From: Chloroflexi bacterium OHK40
GTDB taxonomy: Bacteria > Chloroflexota > Chloroflexia > Chloroflexales > Chloroflexaceae
Assembly (NCBI GenBank): GCA_004367505.1
Contig: SFCB01000150.1
Coordinates: 18,517 to 82,516 of the forward strand
Direction: 5' to 3'
Length of the DNA stretch: 64,000 nucleotides
In this document: positions 34,206 to 42,367 of the stretch, one piece after another
How the letters are laid out: the number at the start of each line of letters is the position of its first letter
How positions within the stretch are numbered: the first letter of the stretch is position 1
Translations under genes and position numbers: made by a program
Notes under the pieces: generated by a model
The model's database searches: none
What the model was told of the DNA's origin: nothing
What the model saw: only the letters and a program-made list of their open reading frames with translations

Positions 34206-36257
34206 TTACGCCTCGCGGATGAAGAACTGCTCCGCCTTCGCGGCGGCCGGATTGGGCCAATTATAGGCATCGAACATGGTGCGGGGCACGTTGCCGTAGC
34301 TATTCTTGACGATCCCGAAGCCAGGGGCAGGCAGGGCGATCCCGAAGACATAAAACTGCTCTTTGGCGATCGCGAGGATCTGCCGCATCAACTCGGCCTG
34401 CTCGGCCTCATCGGCGGTGGTGCGAAGCTGCTTGTAGAGCGCGATCTGCTCCTGCACCGGGGCCGGCGGTTCCTCCGCACCCTCGTCCTCGGGGTCGTTG
34501 GCCCAGATCCGCCAGGCAATCCCAAAGTGGCTCTCCTGGTCGAAGGGCATGTAGAAGGATGGCAGCAGCACGGTATCGAAGCCGCTACCGCCATTACCGG
34601 ACCAGGCGGTCGCGTCGTGGTCGTTGGCGTTGACGCGCTCACGGAACAGGGTGCGTTCCACCGAAGAGAAGATGGCGGTAATGCCGATCGCCTCCCAGTT
34701 GGCGATCACCTGGGGCATCGGGTCACGATCGCGGTCGGCCAGGATCACGAACTCGATCGGATTCCCGTCGGGGCCGACGCGGCGACCATCGGCGCCCCGG
34801 GTATAGCCGGCCTCGTCGAGCCAGGCCTCGGCCTGGGCGGGATCGTACTGGGTGAACTGGGTGCCCATCTCCTCGTCGGCGAAGACCGAGGTGGGCACTG
34901 GTGCAGCCTGCCAGGGCTGGCCCTGGCTCACGTAGACCAGGTCGATGATCTCCTGGCGATTGATCGCCACCGAGAGGGCCTGGCGGAAGAGCCGGTTATT
35001 GAAGATCTCGCGCTTGACGGGGTCCTTGTGGGTAAGATTGAGGCTGATCACGTCGGTGTTCATGTTCGACGAGATCGTCTCATAGAAGTCGTAGCCGCCC
35101 TTCTCCCGCCCATCGGCCAGCACCGGCTTGGAGGAGAAGTCGCCCACGCGCCGGTCCTGCAGGCCGATCTCGCCATTCAGGGCGCTGAGCACCAGTACTT
35201 CGCGGTCGCTCACGATACTGTAGCGCACACTATCGATATAGGGGAGCTGCTGGCCCTCGGCATCAACCTTCCAGTAGTAGGGGTTGCGCTCGGCGTTGAG
35301 CACCTGGCTCTCGCCAAGGCGATTCTTCAGCACCCAGGCCGTGAGCGTCGGGAGTTCGGGGTTCTGGTTGCGGGCAGTGATCCCACTCAAGTCGAAGGCG
35401 ACCTTCGCCTCCCAGAGCTCGACCCACGAGGAGAGGCCAGCGGCCGCCACCTCGGCATCCAGGTTGGGGTTGAACTCCGGCAGGAAGCGTTTGGCGTACT
35501 CAGCCTGATAGTGAGTCAGCTCCAGCCCGTTTGGGATGGCCAGGCGCTGAAGGAACAGGCCGTTAGGCACGGGCCACTCGAAGATCACCGTCGTCGGATC
35601 GGGCGCGGTGACCACCGGATCGACATCTTCGCCATCCACGATGACCTGCATCCAGCCGGGGAAGTCGCCGTGGAGCTCGTCGTTCAGGCGGATCTTCTCC
35701 GCCCAGAAGAGAATATCGGCGCTGGTGAACGGCGTCCCGTCCGACCACTTCACCCCCTCGCGCAACTTGAAGGTATACTTTGCGCCGCCATTCTCTACCT
35801 TCCAGCTTTCGGCGAGGTTTGGCTCGACGGCCGTCCAGTCCAGGTTCCAGCGCACGAGCCCGTCGTAGAGGATGGACTTGAGCAGGGTGACGTTGTCGTC
35901 CTCCTCCATGCCCATAGTCCACTCGCCGCCATAGACGCCGATCTGGTCGAGCACCTCAACCACAAGGGGGTTCTTCGGCAGGCGCTGGTCGACCGGAGGC
36001 AGGCTGCCGGCCTCCACGAGCCTGGCCAGCATCGGCGCCTCTTTGTAGACGCTCGCGGTCGTGGCGGGCGTTGTCGCGGCGGCAGCGGCTGTGGGCGCGG
36101 CAGTCGGCGCGGTGGTGGGTGCGGCCGGGGCGGGTGCTGGCGTGGCGGTAGGATCCACAGCGGGAGCCGGGGGTGCGGCGCAGGCAGCGAAGAGACCGGC
36201 CGCGCCGGCAGTGGCCGAGAGCCGCAGGAACTGACGACGGGACAAGGGCTTGCTCAT
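34206..36257 (-). CDS. Opp/Dpp-type substrate-binding lipoprotein
   Basis: This 683-residue exported protein begins with a twin-arginine motif (SRRQFLRLS) and a lipobox ending LFAAC. A 40-residue Ala/Pro/Thr linker follows, then an SBP family 5 domain. YTFKLREGVKWSDGTPFTSADILFWAE is the family signature, and FRQALSVAINRQEIIDLVY lies in the second lobe. The Tat signal suggests that it folds before export. Large SBP5 proteins of this size bind oligosaccharides as well as peptides. Position between a heparinase-like gene and the permeases supports oligouronide capture. Confidence 0.93.
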   Translation of the reverse strand: MSKPLSRRQFLRLSATAGAAGLFAACAAPPAPAVDPTATPAPAPAAPTTAPTAAPTAAAAATTPATTASVYKEAPMLARLVEAGSLPPVDQRLPKNPLVVEVLDQIGVYGGEWTMGMEEDDNVTLLKSILYDGLVRWNLDWTAVEPNLAESWKVENGGAKYTFKLREGVKWSDGTPFTSADILFWAEKIRLNDELHGDFPGWMQVIVDGEDVDPVVTAPDPTTVIFEWPVPNGLFLQRLAIPNGLELTHYQAEYAKRFLPEFNPNLDAEVAAAGLSSWVELWEAKVAFDLSGITARNQNPELPTLTAWVLKNRLGESQVLNAERNPYYWKVDAEGQQLPYIDSVRYSIVSDREVLVLSALNGEIGLQDRRVGDFSSKPVLADGREKGGYDFYETISSNMNTDVISLNLTHKDPVKREIFNNRLFRQALSVAINRQEIIDLVYVSQGQPWQAAPVPTSVFADEEMGTQFTQYDPAQAEAWLDEAGYTRGADGRRVGPDGNPIEFVILADRDRDPMPQVIANWEAIGITAIFSSVERTLFRERVNANDHDATAWSGNGGSGFDTVLLPSFYMPFDQESHFGIAWRIWANDPEDEGAEEPPAPVQEQIALYKQLRTTADEAEQAELMRQILAIAKEQFYVFGIALPAPGFGIVKNSYGNVPRTMFDAYNWPNPAAAKAEQFFIREA

Positions 36258-36323
36258 GGTCGGGCACCTCCTTGTGAAGAACCTGCTCTGGCAACGTTGT
36301 CTCAGCGGCTGGGCCGTGGCGGC

Positions 36324-38156
36324 TCAGGCCAGCGGGAGAAACCGGAGGGCGATCGCCAGCTCGTGCGCTGGCACGCGGTGGGCCAGGGTCACCCGGGTGA
36401 CGGTACGGGGGCCATCGCGCAAATCAACATCGCGCAGGGTCTCGATACACAGCTCGAGCTCTGCGGCGTCGAAGACGATCAGCAGGCGGCCCCGCTCGCC
36501 CTCCAGGATAAGCTGGCCCGGCGCATCCGGGCGAACGCAGGCAAGGCTGATCAGAACGCTGGCGAGCCGTCCGGGGTCAGCGTGGAAGCGCGCGCAGTCG
36601 CACAGCTCCACGGCGCCGTCGGGCGTGTCGCGGCAGAGGGTGATACGGCGCTCCAGCATCGCCAGGCCGGCGGCAGGCGGATAGGCCGGGGCCAGATCGA
36701 GGGCGAAGGTCTCTGAGGTTGGCGCATGCTCCCAGCGGGCCCAGCGCGCGCCACCCGGGCCAGCGACCTGCTCGTGGTTGTTCACCAGGGGTACGCTGTG
36801 GCCAAGTGAGCGGTTGGCGAGCAGCGTGTAGCGCGTAGCACCACGAAAGGTGTCACGGGTATAGCGCATCGCGCCGAGGTCGGCCAGGAGCGACTCTCCG
36901 CGCCAGTGGATCACGAAGGAGCCGACGTCGTTCTGGTTATGGGGCTCGGCGTTGTGGCCGCCCTTCGCCGCCAGCACCAGGCCGTTCGGGTTGGCGGGGT
37001 TGGCTCGCGCCACGAACCACTGAATATCGGCGAGCAGATCGGCGGCCGGGGGGCGCGCCTGCGGGAGCGGTTCCTGGCGGTCAGGGTACCAGAACAGGTC
37101 GCGCAGCTTTTCGGCAGGCCCGCGCCGGGTAAGGGCCCGCGCGGTGGGGTCCTCATCAGCGAGGGCGGCGAGCTCGGGCAAGCCGTAGCGGCGCGCGAGG
37201 AAGTGGAGCAAGGCGGGCTGGGGGCGCCGGTCGAGGCCGGTATCGGAGAAGGGGGCGTACACCCCGGGGCTGAGCGCAACGCGCGCCGGGAACCGGGCGA
37301 TCCGGGGCATACGCGGATGGGCAAGCAGATCGACGTGACCGGCGGTGCGGGCCGCGAGCAACTCGCCGAAGGCGGCGACGAAGAAGATCCCCTTCTCCCA
37401 GTAGCCGATACCCTCGGGTGTGCCACCGTCATCGCCGAACGTAGCGAGGTAGCGCTCGATCCCCGCGAGGGCTCTGGCGAGCACGGCCGCAAGGCGGTCG
37501 AGATCGTGCTCCAGGTAGAGCGCGGCGATAGCCGTACCACCGGCGCAAACGGGCATCCAGTTGTTGATCGGCTTCGGGCCGTAGCCGAGCCACGGATAGT
37601 CGTCGCGGGACAGAAAAGGCCGCGTGCTGCGGCGCTCCACCTCGGCGCGGAGGCGGGCGCGAACGGCGGGATGCAGCGCATCGCCGAGCAGATAGTCAAC
37701 TTCGGCCACGGTTGCCGCAGTAATGGCCGAGTAGAGATCGATCAGCGGCACCTCCGGGTCGGGGAGCCCGAGGGGATACTCAGCGGCGTGAGCGGGAACA
37801 ACCCAGCTGCTCTCTTCGCAGATCGCCCAGAGCTCATTCAGCGCGGCATCGAGAAAGCGCCCCTGGCCCTGGAGGCACTCGGCGAGGGCGAAGAGGATCA
37901 GGCGGGTACGGCGGCGCACGTGGGGTTTCTCGAAGGGTTCGCGCGCGCCACTGCGCTGGAAGGCCAGAAAAGCGCTGGCGGGGAGGGGCGGTGTGGGCTC
38001 GGTCAGCTCCGCCTCGGCACGAGCGCAGATCTCGTGCCCGAGCGGTGTTCCGGCGCGGGCGCTCCAGCGAGCGCGCTCCGCACGCGCCGGGAACGGAAAC
38101 GGCTCGCGCGTCGCGCGCAGCGTTGCGGCGAGCTGTGCCTGCTCGAAGGGACTCAT
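36324..38156 (-). CDS. Heparinase II/III-like protein
   Basis: The 610-residue protein has an N-terminal alpha/alpha toroid (about 60-330; INNWMPVCAGGTAIAALYLE, and GDDGGTPEGIGYWEKGIFF) and a C-terminal beta-sandwich beginning near AKGGHNAEPHNQNDVGSFVIHW, the heparinase II/III signature. The conserved His in NAEPHNQND and Tyr residues nearby would take part in beta-elimination of a uronic-acid polysaccharide. There is no signal peptide, so it should act on imported oligomers. The exact glycan (alginate, glycosaminoglycan-like or plant glucuronan) cannot be decided. It is the first gene after a regulated-looking promoter region. Confidence 0.85.
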   Translation of the reverse strand: MSPFEQAQLAATLRATREPFPFPARAERARWSARAGTPLGHEICARAEAELTEPTPPLPASAFLAFQRSGAREPFEKPHVRRRTRLILFALAECLQGQGRFLDAALNELWAICEESSWVVPAHAAEYPLGLPDPEVPLIDLYSAITAATVAEVDYLLGDALHPAVRARLRAEVERRSTRPFLSRDDYPWLGYGPKPINNWMPVCAGGTAIAALYLEHDLDRLAAVLARALAGIERYLATFGDDGGTPEGIGYWEKGIFFVAAFGELLAARTAGHVDLLAHPRMPRIARFPARVALSPGVYAPFSDTGLDRRPQPALLHFLARRYGLPELAALADEDPTARALTRRGPAEKLRDLFWYPDRQEPLPQARPPAADLLADIQWFVARANPANPNGLVLAAKGGHNAEPHNQNDVGSFVIHWRGESLLADLGAMRYTRDTFRGATRYTLLANRSLGHSVPLVNNHEQVAGPGGARWARWEHAPTSETFALDLAPAYPPAAGLAMLERRITLCRDTPDGAVELCDCARFHADPGRLASVLISLACVRPDAPGQLILEGERGRLLIVFDAAELELCIETLRDVDLRDGPRTVTRVTLAHRVPAHELAIALRFLPLA

Positions 38157-38177
38157 GCGCCGCTCCCTGAGGGTTAC

Positions 38178-38247
38178 GTCATTGTCACTTTTTCTGAAAC
38201 ATTGATGAGTTTTATTCTAACACTTCTCTGAAATTCTGTCAATGACA
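38178..38247 (-). promoter_or_regulatory. Candidate operators upstream of the uronate operon
   Basis: This AT-rich block contains TTCTGAAA (38192-38199) and CTCTGAAA (38226-38233). The same two words also occur beside the lacI promoter (40675-40724). TGTCA-A-TGACA (38237-38247) is a perfect small dyad, and GTCATTG (38178-38184) mirrors CAATGAC (38240-38246). The block is directly ahead of the heparinase-like gene, so it probably holds the operon promoter and binding sites for the LacI-type regulator. Confidence 0.55.
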
Positions 38248-38421
38248 TTTTCAAGATCGAGGGTCATGTCAGCCTTGCAGCGCCTCCTGCGTTACCCATC
38301 CCGGCCCGTACCGACCGGCACCCGGGTTCTTTCGGAACCGAGGCGTGAGGACGCCCAGGCGCTGGCCCATGCTGAGGCATGACCCTCCGCTCACGACCAG
38401 CCTGATGACCGGACAGCACCG

Positions 38422-38452
38422 CACGAGCCGGGGAGGGATACCCCGGCTCGTG
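38422..38452 (-). terminator. Strong hairpin after the lacI-dehydratase pair
   Basis: CACGAGCCGGGG (38422-38433) and CCCCGGCTCGTG (38441-38452) give a perfect 12-bp stem with a 7-base loop, just past the dehydratase stop codon. There is no T-run. It probably ends the regulator transcript. The rest of 38253-38475 shows no gene. Confidence 0.65.
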
Positions 38453-38475
38453 GCGCGCCGCATCGGAGCGGACTT

Positions 38476-39567
38476 TCAGGCGATACGGTAGGGCGCGAGG
38501 ACCGCCTCATTCGGATCGATCCCGATCCCGGGCACCTCGGGCGGGCTCACCGTACCATCGGCATTGAGCCGAATCGGCGCGTGGTACATCGACTCCCAGA
38601 GCGGATTGAAGGCCGCCGGGTAGAACTCCAGCATCAGGCCGTTGGCGAGGGCCGCAACGAGGTGCACATGGACCTCCTGCTCGCCATGGGGGGCAAGCTC
38701 CAGATCGTGGGCCTGGGCCAGGGCGGCAATCTTCATAAACTCGGTAATCCCGCCGCAGTGGGTCGCATCAGCGTTGAGAATGGGCACGGCCCCGGTAGCG
38801 ATCAGGTCACGGAAGCCGTAGCGCGTATACTCATTCTCACCGCTCGCAAGCGGGATCGTCGTCGCCTGAGCGATCCGCTGGTATCCGGCATAGTCGTCAG
38901 GGGCAATCGGCTCCTCGAACCAGAAGGGCGCATAGGGCTCGATCCGCCGGGCCAGCTGGATCGCCTCGTAGGGCTTGTAGGCGCAATTGGCGTCAACCAT
39001 CAACTTCACGTCGGCGCCGATCGCCTCGCGTACGGCGCGCACCCGCGCCACATCCTCGGCGATGGGCAGGGCGCCGACCTTCATTTTGACGGCCCTGGCA
39101 CCCAGCTCCACGTAGCTGGCCATCTCGGCGGCCAGCTCGCCGAGCCCTTTGCCTTCGGCGTAGTAGCCACCCGCCACATAGGTGGGAACGCGGTCGGTGT
39201 AGGCGCCCAGCAGCTTGTAGAGCGGCAAGCCGGCGACTCTGGCGCGAATATCCCACAGGCCGATATCGATCGCACTGATTGCCCGGGTCGTCAGGCCGCG
39301 CCGGCCGATCTTCTTTGGCACCCAGAGCTTGTGCCAGATGCGCTCGGTGGCCAGCGGGTCCTCGCCAATCAGCAGAGGGGTGAGCTGCTCGACGGTCGCC
39401 TGCTCGATCCGCCCCGCCCCGCCGGCGAAGCCGACGCCGGTGATGCCCTCGCTGGTAGCGATCTTTACCAGGCTCAGGCCGACGTAGCGGTAGGTATGTT
39501 TGCCATTGGCGATCGGCGTGGGGCGAGGCCAGCGGTATGCCTCAACCGAAACAGCGGTGATCTGCAC
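38476..39567 (-). CDS. Enolase-superfamily sugar-acid dehydratase, second copy
   Basis: This 363-residue member of the mandelate racemase group has Lys161 and Lys163 (KMK), metal ligands Asp192, Glu218 and Glu244, and His294 in APHGEQEVHVH. It is only distantly similar to the other dehydratase of this island, so it is not a recent duplicate. The KxK/His pair fits dehydration of an aldonate or uronate-derived acid. The gene is five bases after lacI and probably shares its transcript, which suggests a regulated, inducer-related reaction. ATG 39567 has a weak GGAGTAAC site. Confidence 0.88.
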   Translation of the reverse strand: MQITAVSVEAYRWPRPTPIANGKHTYRYVGLSLVKIATSEGITGVGFAGGAGRIEQATVEQLTPLLIGEDPLATERIWHKLWVPKKIGRRGLTTRAISAIDIGLWDIRARVAGLPLYKLLGAYTDRVPTYVAGGYYAEGKGLGELAAEMASYVELGARAVKMKVGALPIAEDVARVRAVREAIGADVKLMVDANCAYKPYEAIQLARRIEPYAPFWFEEPIAPDDYAGYQRIAQATTIPLASGENEYTRYGFRDLIATGAVPILNADATHCGGITEFMKIAALAQAHDLELAPHGEQEVHVHLVAALANGLMLEFYPAAFNPLWESMYHAPIRLNADGTVSPPEVPGIGIDPNEAVLAPYRIA

Positions 39568-39572
39568 GCAGG

Positions 39573-40628
39573 TTACTCCATGGCTATGGCCCGGCCATTG
39601 CGCCGCGCGCGCGCGAACGCGGGCGGGCTCACCGTCTCCCCCTCCACCAGGCGCACCCCGAGCAGGACGCGCTGGATCGGTGCTTCGGCATCGGCGGCAC
39701 GCTCCTGGATCCGCCGTACCGCCAGCGCGCCCATCTCCAGCTTCGGCACGTGGATCGTCGTCAGGCGCGTCGTGGTGAGGTTGGAGAGATCAAGGTCATC
39801 GAAGCCAACCACCGAGAGGTCGTCACCGGGCTGCAGGCCAGCATCGCCCAGAGCCAGCAGGGCGCCGTACGCGCTCACATCGTTGACACAGAAGAGCGCG
39901 GTGCAGCCCGTCTCGCGGCGCAACAGTTCGGCGACGGCCTCGCGGGCCGACTGGGGCGCCATCGACGAGCTGACGACCCACTGCGGGTCGGGGTTAATCC
40001 CAGCCTCACGCAGGGCCGCCTCGTAGCCCTGGAGCCGCAGCCGGGTGGTGTAGCGATCGCGCCCGTGCAGGTAGGCGATCCGCTGGTGGCCGGCGGCCAG
40101 CAGGTGGCGGACGGCAAGCTGGGCACCGTGGTAGTAGTCAGGCAAGACGGCGTCTACCGGCTGGTCGACGACGTTGTTGAGCAGGACGAGCGGGTAGCCC
40201 TGGCCTTGCACAGCGGCGACATCCTCGGCGGTGAAGGGGCCAACCAGCAGGATCCCGCTGTCGCCGGGGGGCTCCAGCCGCTCGAGCTGCCGCTCCAGTG
40301 GCGTGCCATCGTCGAGGGCAAAGCGCATACTGATGCGCTGGCGCCGGCACTCGGCCTCGACCCCTTGCAGCACGTAGCCGTAAAAGTCGCCCAGCATGGC
40401 GGCCAGGCCAACCCGGTTGTGGACGCGCACCAGGAAGATCAGACTCCGAAGGGCCGTGGGCTCTCCCCGCCCCGCCCGCTCCCGGGGGCGGTAGCCCAGC
40501 CGCTCGCTGGCCGCGAGCACCCGCTCGCGGATCTCCGGTGAGACGACGGCCGCATTCGTGAATACGCGCGACGCGGTACTCAGCGATACCCCGGCCGTGG
40601 CAGCCACCTCGCGCAGACTTGCGCCCAT
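39573..40628 (-). CDS. LacI-family transcriptional regulator
   Basis: This 351-residue repressor-like protein has an N-terminal helix-turn-helix and hinge (SLREVAATAGVSLSTASRVFTNAAVVSPEIRERVL) followed by a periplasmic-binding-protein-type effector domain. VPKLEMGALAVRRIQE is the typical dimer region. The ATG at 40628 is preceded by GGGAGGA; an upstream frame reaching 40808 is not homologous. It heads the uronate island. The effector is likely a pathway intermediate such as KDG or a uronate. Shared TTCTGAAA words before this gene and before the heparinase-like gene are candidate targets. Confidence 0.92.
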   Translation of the reverse strand: MGASLREVAATAGVSLSTASRVFTNAAVVSPEIRERVLAASERLGYRPRERAGRGEPTALRSLIFLVRVHNRVGLAAMLGDFYGYVLQGVEAECRRQRISMRFALDDGTPLERQLERLEPPGDSGILLVGPFTAEDVAAVQGQGYPLVLLNNVVDQPVDAVLPDYYHGAQLAVRHLLAAGHQRIAYLHGRDRYTTRLRLQGYEAALREAGINPDPQWVVSSSMAPQSAREAVAELLRRETGCTALFCVNDVSAYGALLALGDAGLQPGDDLSVVGFDDLDLSNLTTTRLTTIHVPKLEMGALAVRRIQERAADAEAPIQRVLLGVRLVEGETVSPPAFARARRNGRAIAME

Positions 40629-40674
40629 ACTGTCCTCCCTGAAGCTCAACCACTGAGCACTATTGTAGCGTATG

Positions 40675-40724
40675 TTCTGAAAAATTTCAAGAAATTTCTC
40701 CGTGGTTTTCTTCAATCTCTGAAA
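40675..40724. promoter_or_regulatory. Candidate LacI-type operator region
   Basis: AAATTTC-AA-GAAATTT (40682-40697) is a perfect 16-bp dyad. TTCTGAAA (40675-40682) and CTCTGAAA (40717-40724) flank it. This AT-rich stretch in GC-rich DNA lies between the divergent lacI and secreted-protein genes and could control both. Confidence 0.55.
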
Positions 40725-40843
40725 AACTCTACCAGCTGGCAACCCGTGTATTTCTTTGCCAGCGCCCTGCTCTGTGCAGGCAAGCGGCGATCGTCGTCTA
40801 CGTGGCAAACCGCCAGAGCAGTTCAGAGAAAGAGGGCTGCACC

Positions 40844-41971
40844 ATGTCTCGGAAGGTCATCATCGCGCTCATCACCCTGTTCGCGTTGGCACCCATCATG
40901 GCACAACCGGCCTATGCCCAGATCCCGATGAACAGTACAGCCCAGCTAAAGCAGGCCTGCGAAACCAGCACTGGCAACCGCGTCACGATCACGGCCTCGA
41001 CCGACATCAAGGAGGGCGTGCTGCGCGGCGTGCCGCTGGCGCAGTTCGAGACGGTCAACAGTGGCTGTACGATTGTGCTTGGCCCTTCCGCAAAGTTCAA
41101 GTTCGACGGCGTCGCGATGAACTTCCTCGGCCCGTTGCGCATCGAGAGCGCCACCGGCAACGAGCTCGAGTTTGACAAGAGCGATGTCTACGCCCGCTCT
41201 GTGACACTGCAACTCACCGGCGACGGGAGCGCACTCTTCATTCAGGAGTCGGGTGTTAACGCCCTGGCTGGCGACACCGTCGTGACGTTCGGCACCAACG
41301 CCAAGCTCGAAGTGAATGGGAACAGCGCCTCCTACGGGCGCCTGCTGGAGGCCAGCAACGTCGTTCGCCTGACGGCCGGTACCAAGTTTACCGCATCGCT
41401 CCGGCAGGGCTACTTCTGGGGCGTCAACGGTGTGGACATTAATCTAACCGGCGACGAGACGATCTACAAGTTCACCGAGTTCAACACCCACGCGCAGCCT
41501 GGCACGGTGAGCTTCCGCGCGAGCGGTGCCAAGTCGATCTTCGAGTTTGGCCGCGGCAGCATCTATGGCCATTCCGGAGTGTCGCTGACGATGACCGGCG
41601 CAGAGAACCAGCTGATCACCTCGGACTTCACCGCGTTCAACACCTACACCGGCACAGGCGTGCGCATCGCCGTAGGTGCCAATCAGGCGAAGGGCACGAT
41701 CAAGATGAGCCAGGCGCGCTTTGGCGGCGCGGGCGGGCTGGTGATCGAGGCCGGTATCGGTGGCAGTGATAGCCTGGTCGAGTTCGTCCAGGGGTCGGTG
41801 ATCGGGATGAATGGCACCGGCGTGCGGATCACCAGCGGCCCCGGCGGCCAGACGATCGTCAAGGATAGCTCGCTGACACCCGAGACGGCACCGGTGACGA
41901 TCAGCAGTCAGGGCTTCTGCCTGGCCGAGAACAACGTGATCCGCGCCTCGACCCAGCTGCTCTGTCCGTAA
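40844..41971 (+). CDS. Secreted beta-solenoid-like protein of unknown function
   Basis: The protein has 375 residues with a clear signal peptide (RKVIIALITLFALAPIMAQPAYAQ, cleavage after AYA). The mature part is a run of about 20-residue beta-rich rungs (for example LEFDKSDVYARSVTLQLTGD and YKFTEFNTHAQPGTVSFRASG), suggesting a right-handed beta-helix. There are few cysteines, including two at the N-terminal and two at the C-terminal ends that could cap the helix. No catalytic signature of pectate lyases is recognised. The ATG at 40844 has an AGAGG site and gives the signal peptide directly. Divergence from lacI suggests co-regulation with uronate use, perhaps as a glycan-binding or degrading factor. 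Confidence 0.75.
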   Translation: MSRKVIIALITLFALAPIMAQPAYAQIPMNSTAQLKQACETSTGNRVTITASTDIKEGVLRGVPLAQFETVNSGCTIVLGPSAKFKFDGVAMNFLGPLRIESATGNELEFDKSDVYARSVTLQLTGDGSALFIQESGVNALAGDTVVTFGTNAKLEVNGNSASYGRLLEASNVVRLTAGTKFTASLRQGYFWGVNGVDINLTGDETIYKFTEFNTHAQPGTVSFRASGAKSIFEFGRGSIYGHSGVSLTMTGAENQLITSDFTAFNTYTGTGVRIAVGANQAKGTIKMSQARFGGAGGLVIEAGIGGSDSLVEFVQGSVIGMNGTGVRITSGPGGQTIVKDSSLTPETAPVTISSQGFCLAENNVIRASTQLLCP

Positions 41972-41986
41972 TGCCCCTCGCCCCAG

Positions 41987-42032
41987 GCAGCCCATACCCC
42001 CCGCGCCCACGGACGCAGGGGGTATGGGCTGC
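41987..42032. terminator. Terminator-like 15-bp hairpin
   Basis: GCAGCCCATACCCCC (41987-42001) pairs perfectly with its complement at 42018-42032 across a 16-base loop. It lies between the convergent 3' ends of the secreted-protein gene and the SDR remnant and is probably a bidirectional terminator. Confidence 0.75.
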
Positions 42033-42038
42033 GCTCCG

Positions 42039-42239
42039 TCACACACCGCTGAAGGCGCTGAAGCCACCGTCCACCGGCACGACCACACCACTGACAAAGT
42101 TTGCGCCCGGCCCGCAGAGCCAGAGCAAGGTGCTGAGCAGTTCCTCGGGCCTGCCAAAGCGCCCCGCCGGCGTATGATCGATGATCGTCTGCCCGCGTGA
42201 GGTGAGTGTGCCATCGTCGTTGAGCAGCAGCGCGTCGTG
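42039..42239 (-). pseudogene. 3' remnant of a fructuronate-reductase-like SDR gene
   Basis: The last 66 or so codons of an SDR are preserved: DGTLTSRGQTIIDHTPAGRF, then GRPEELLSTLLWLCGPGANF and a VDGGFSAFSGV ending. That C-terminus is characteristic of SDR-type D-mannonate oxidoreductases (UxuB/YjmF-like). Homology stops near 42239, where an unrelated sequence with a hairpin and a methyltransferase gene begins; the cofactor and catalytic parts are absent. The missing 5' part would have completed the uronate branch after UxaE. It appears to be a deletion or insertion scar rather than a working gene. Confidence 0.75.
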
Positions 42240-42280
42240 CTTTCTTGCTTTTGTCCGATTGCTCCGGCGCGCGTTCCTGC

Positions 42281-42323
42281 TACCCTGGCTGTAGCGAACA
42301 AACGCTGCGCGCCAGCCAGGGTA
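42281..42323 (+). other. Nested stem-loop at the pseudogene junction
   Basis: TACCCTGGCTG (42281-42291) pairs with CAGCCAGGGTA (42313-42323). Inside, AGCG (42293-42296) pairs with CGCT (42303-42306). It lies between the SDR scar and the methyltransferase start and could be an end of the inserted segment or a 5' leader structure. Confidence 0.5.
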
Positions 42324-42367
42324 AGGCAAAGGCGGCTGGCGCCAGGAGTGATAGAAAAGGTCTGCCG

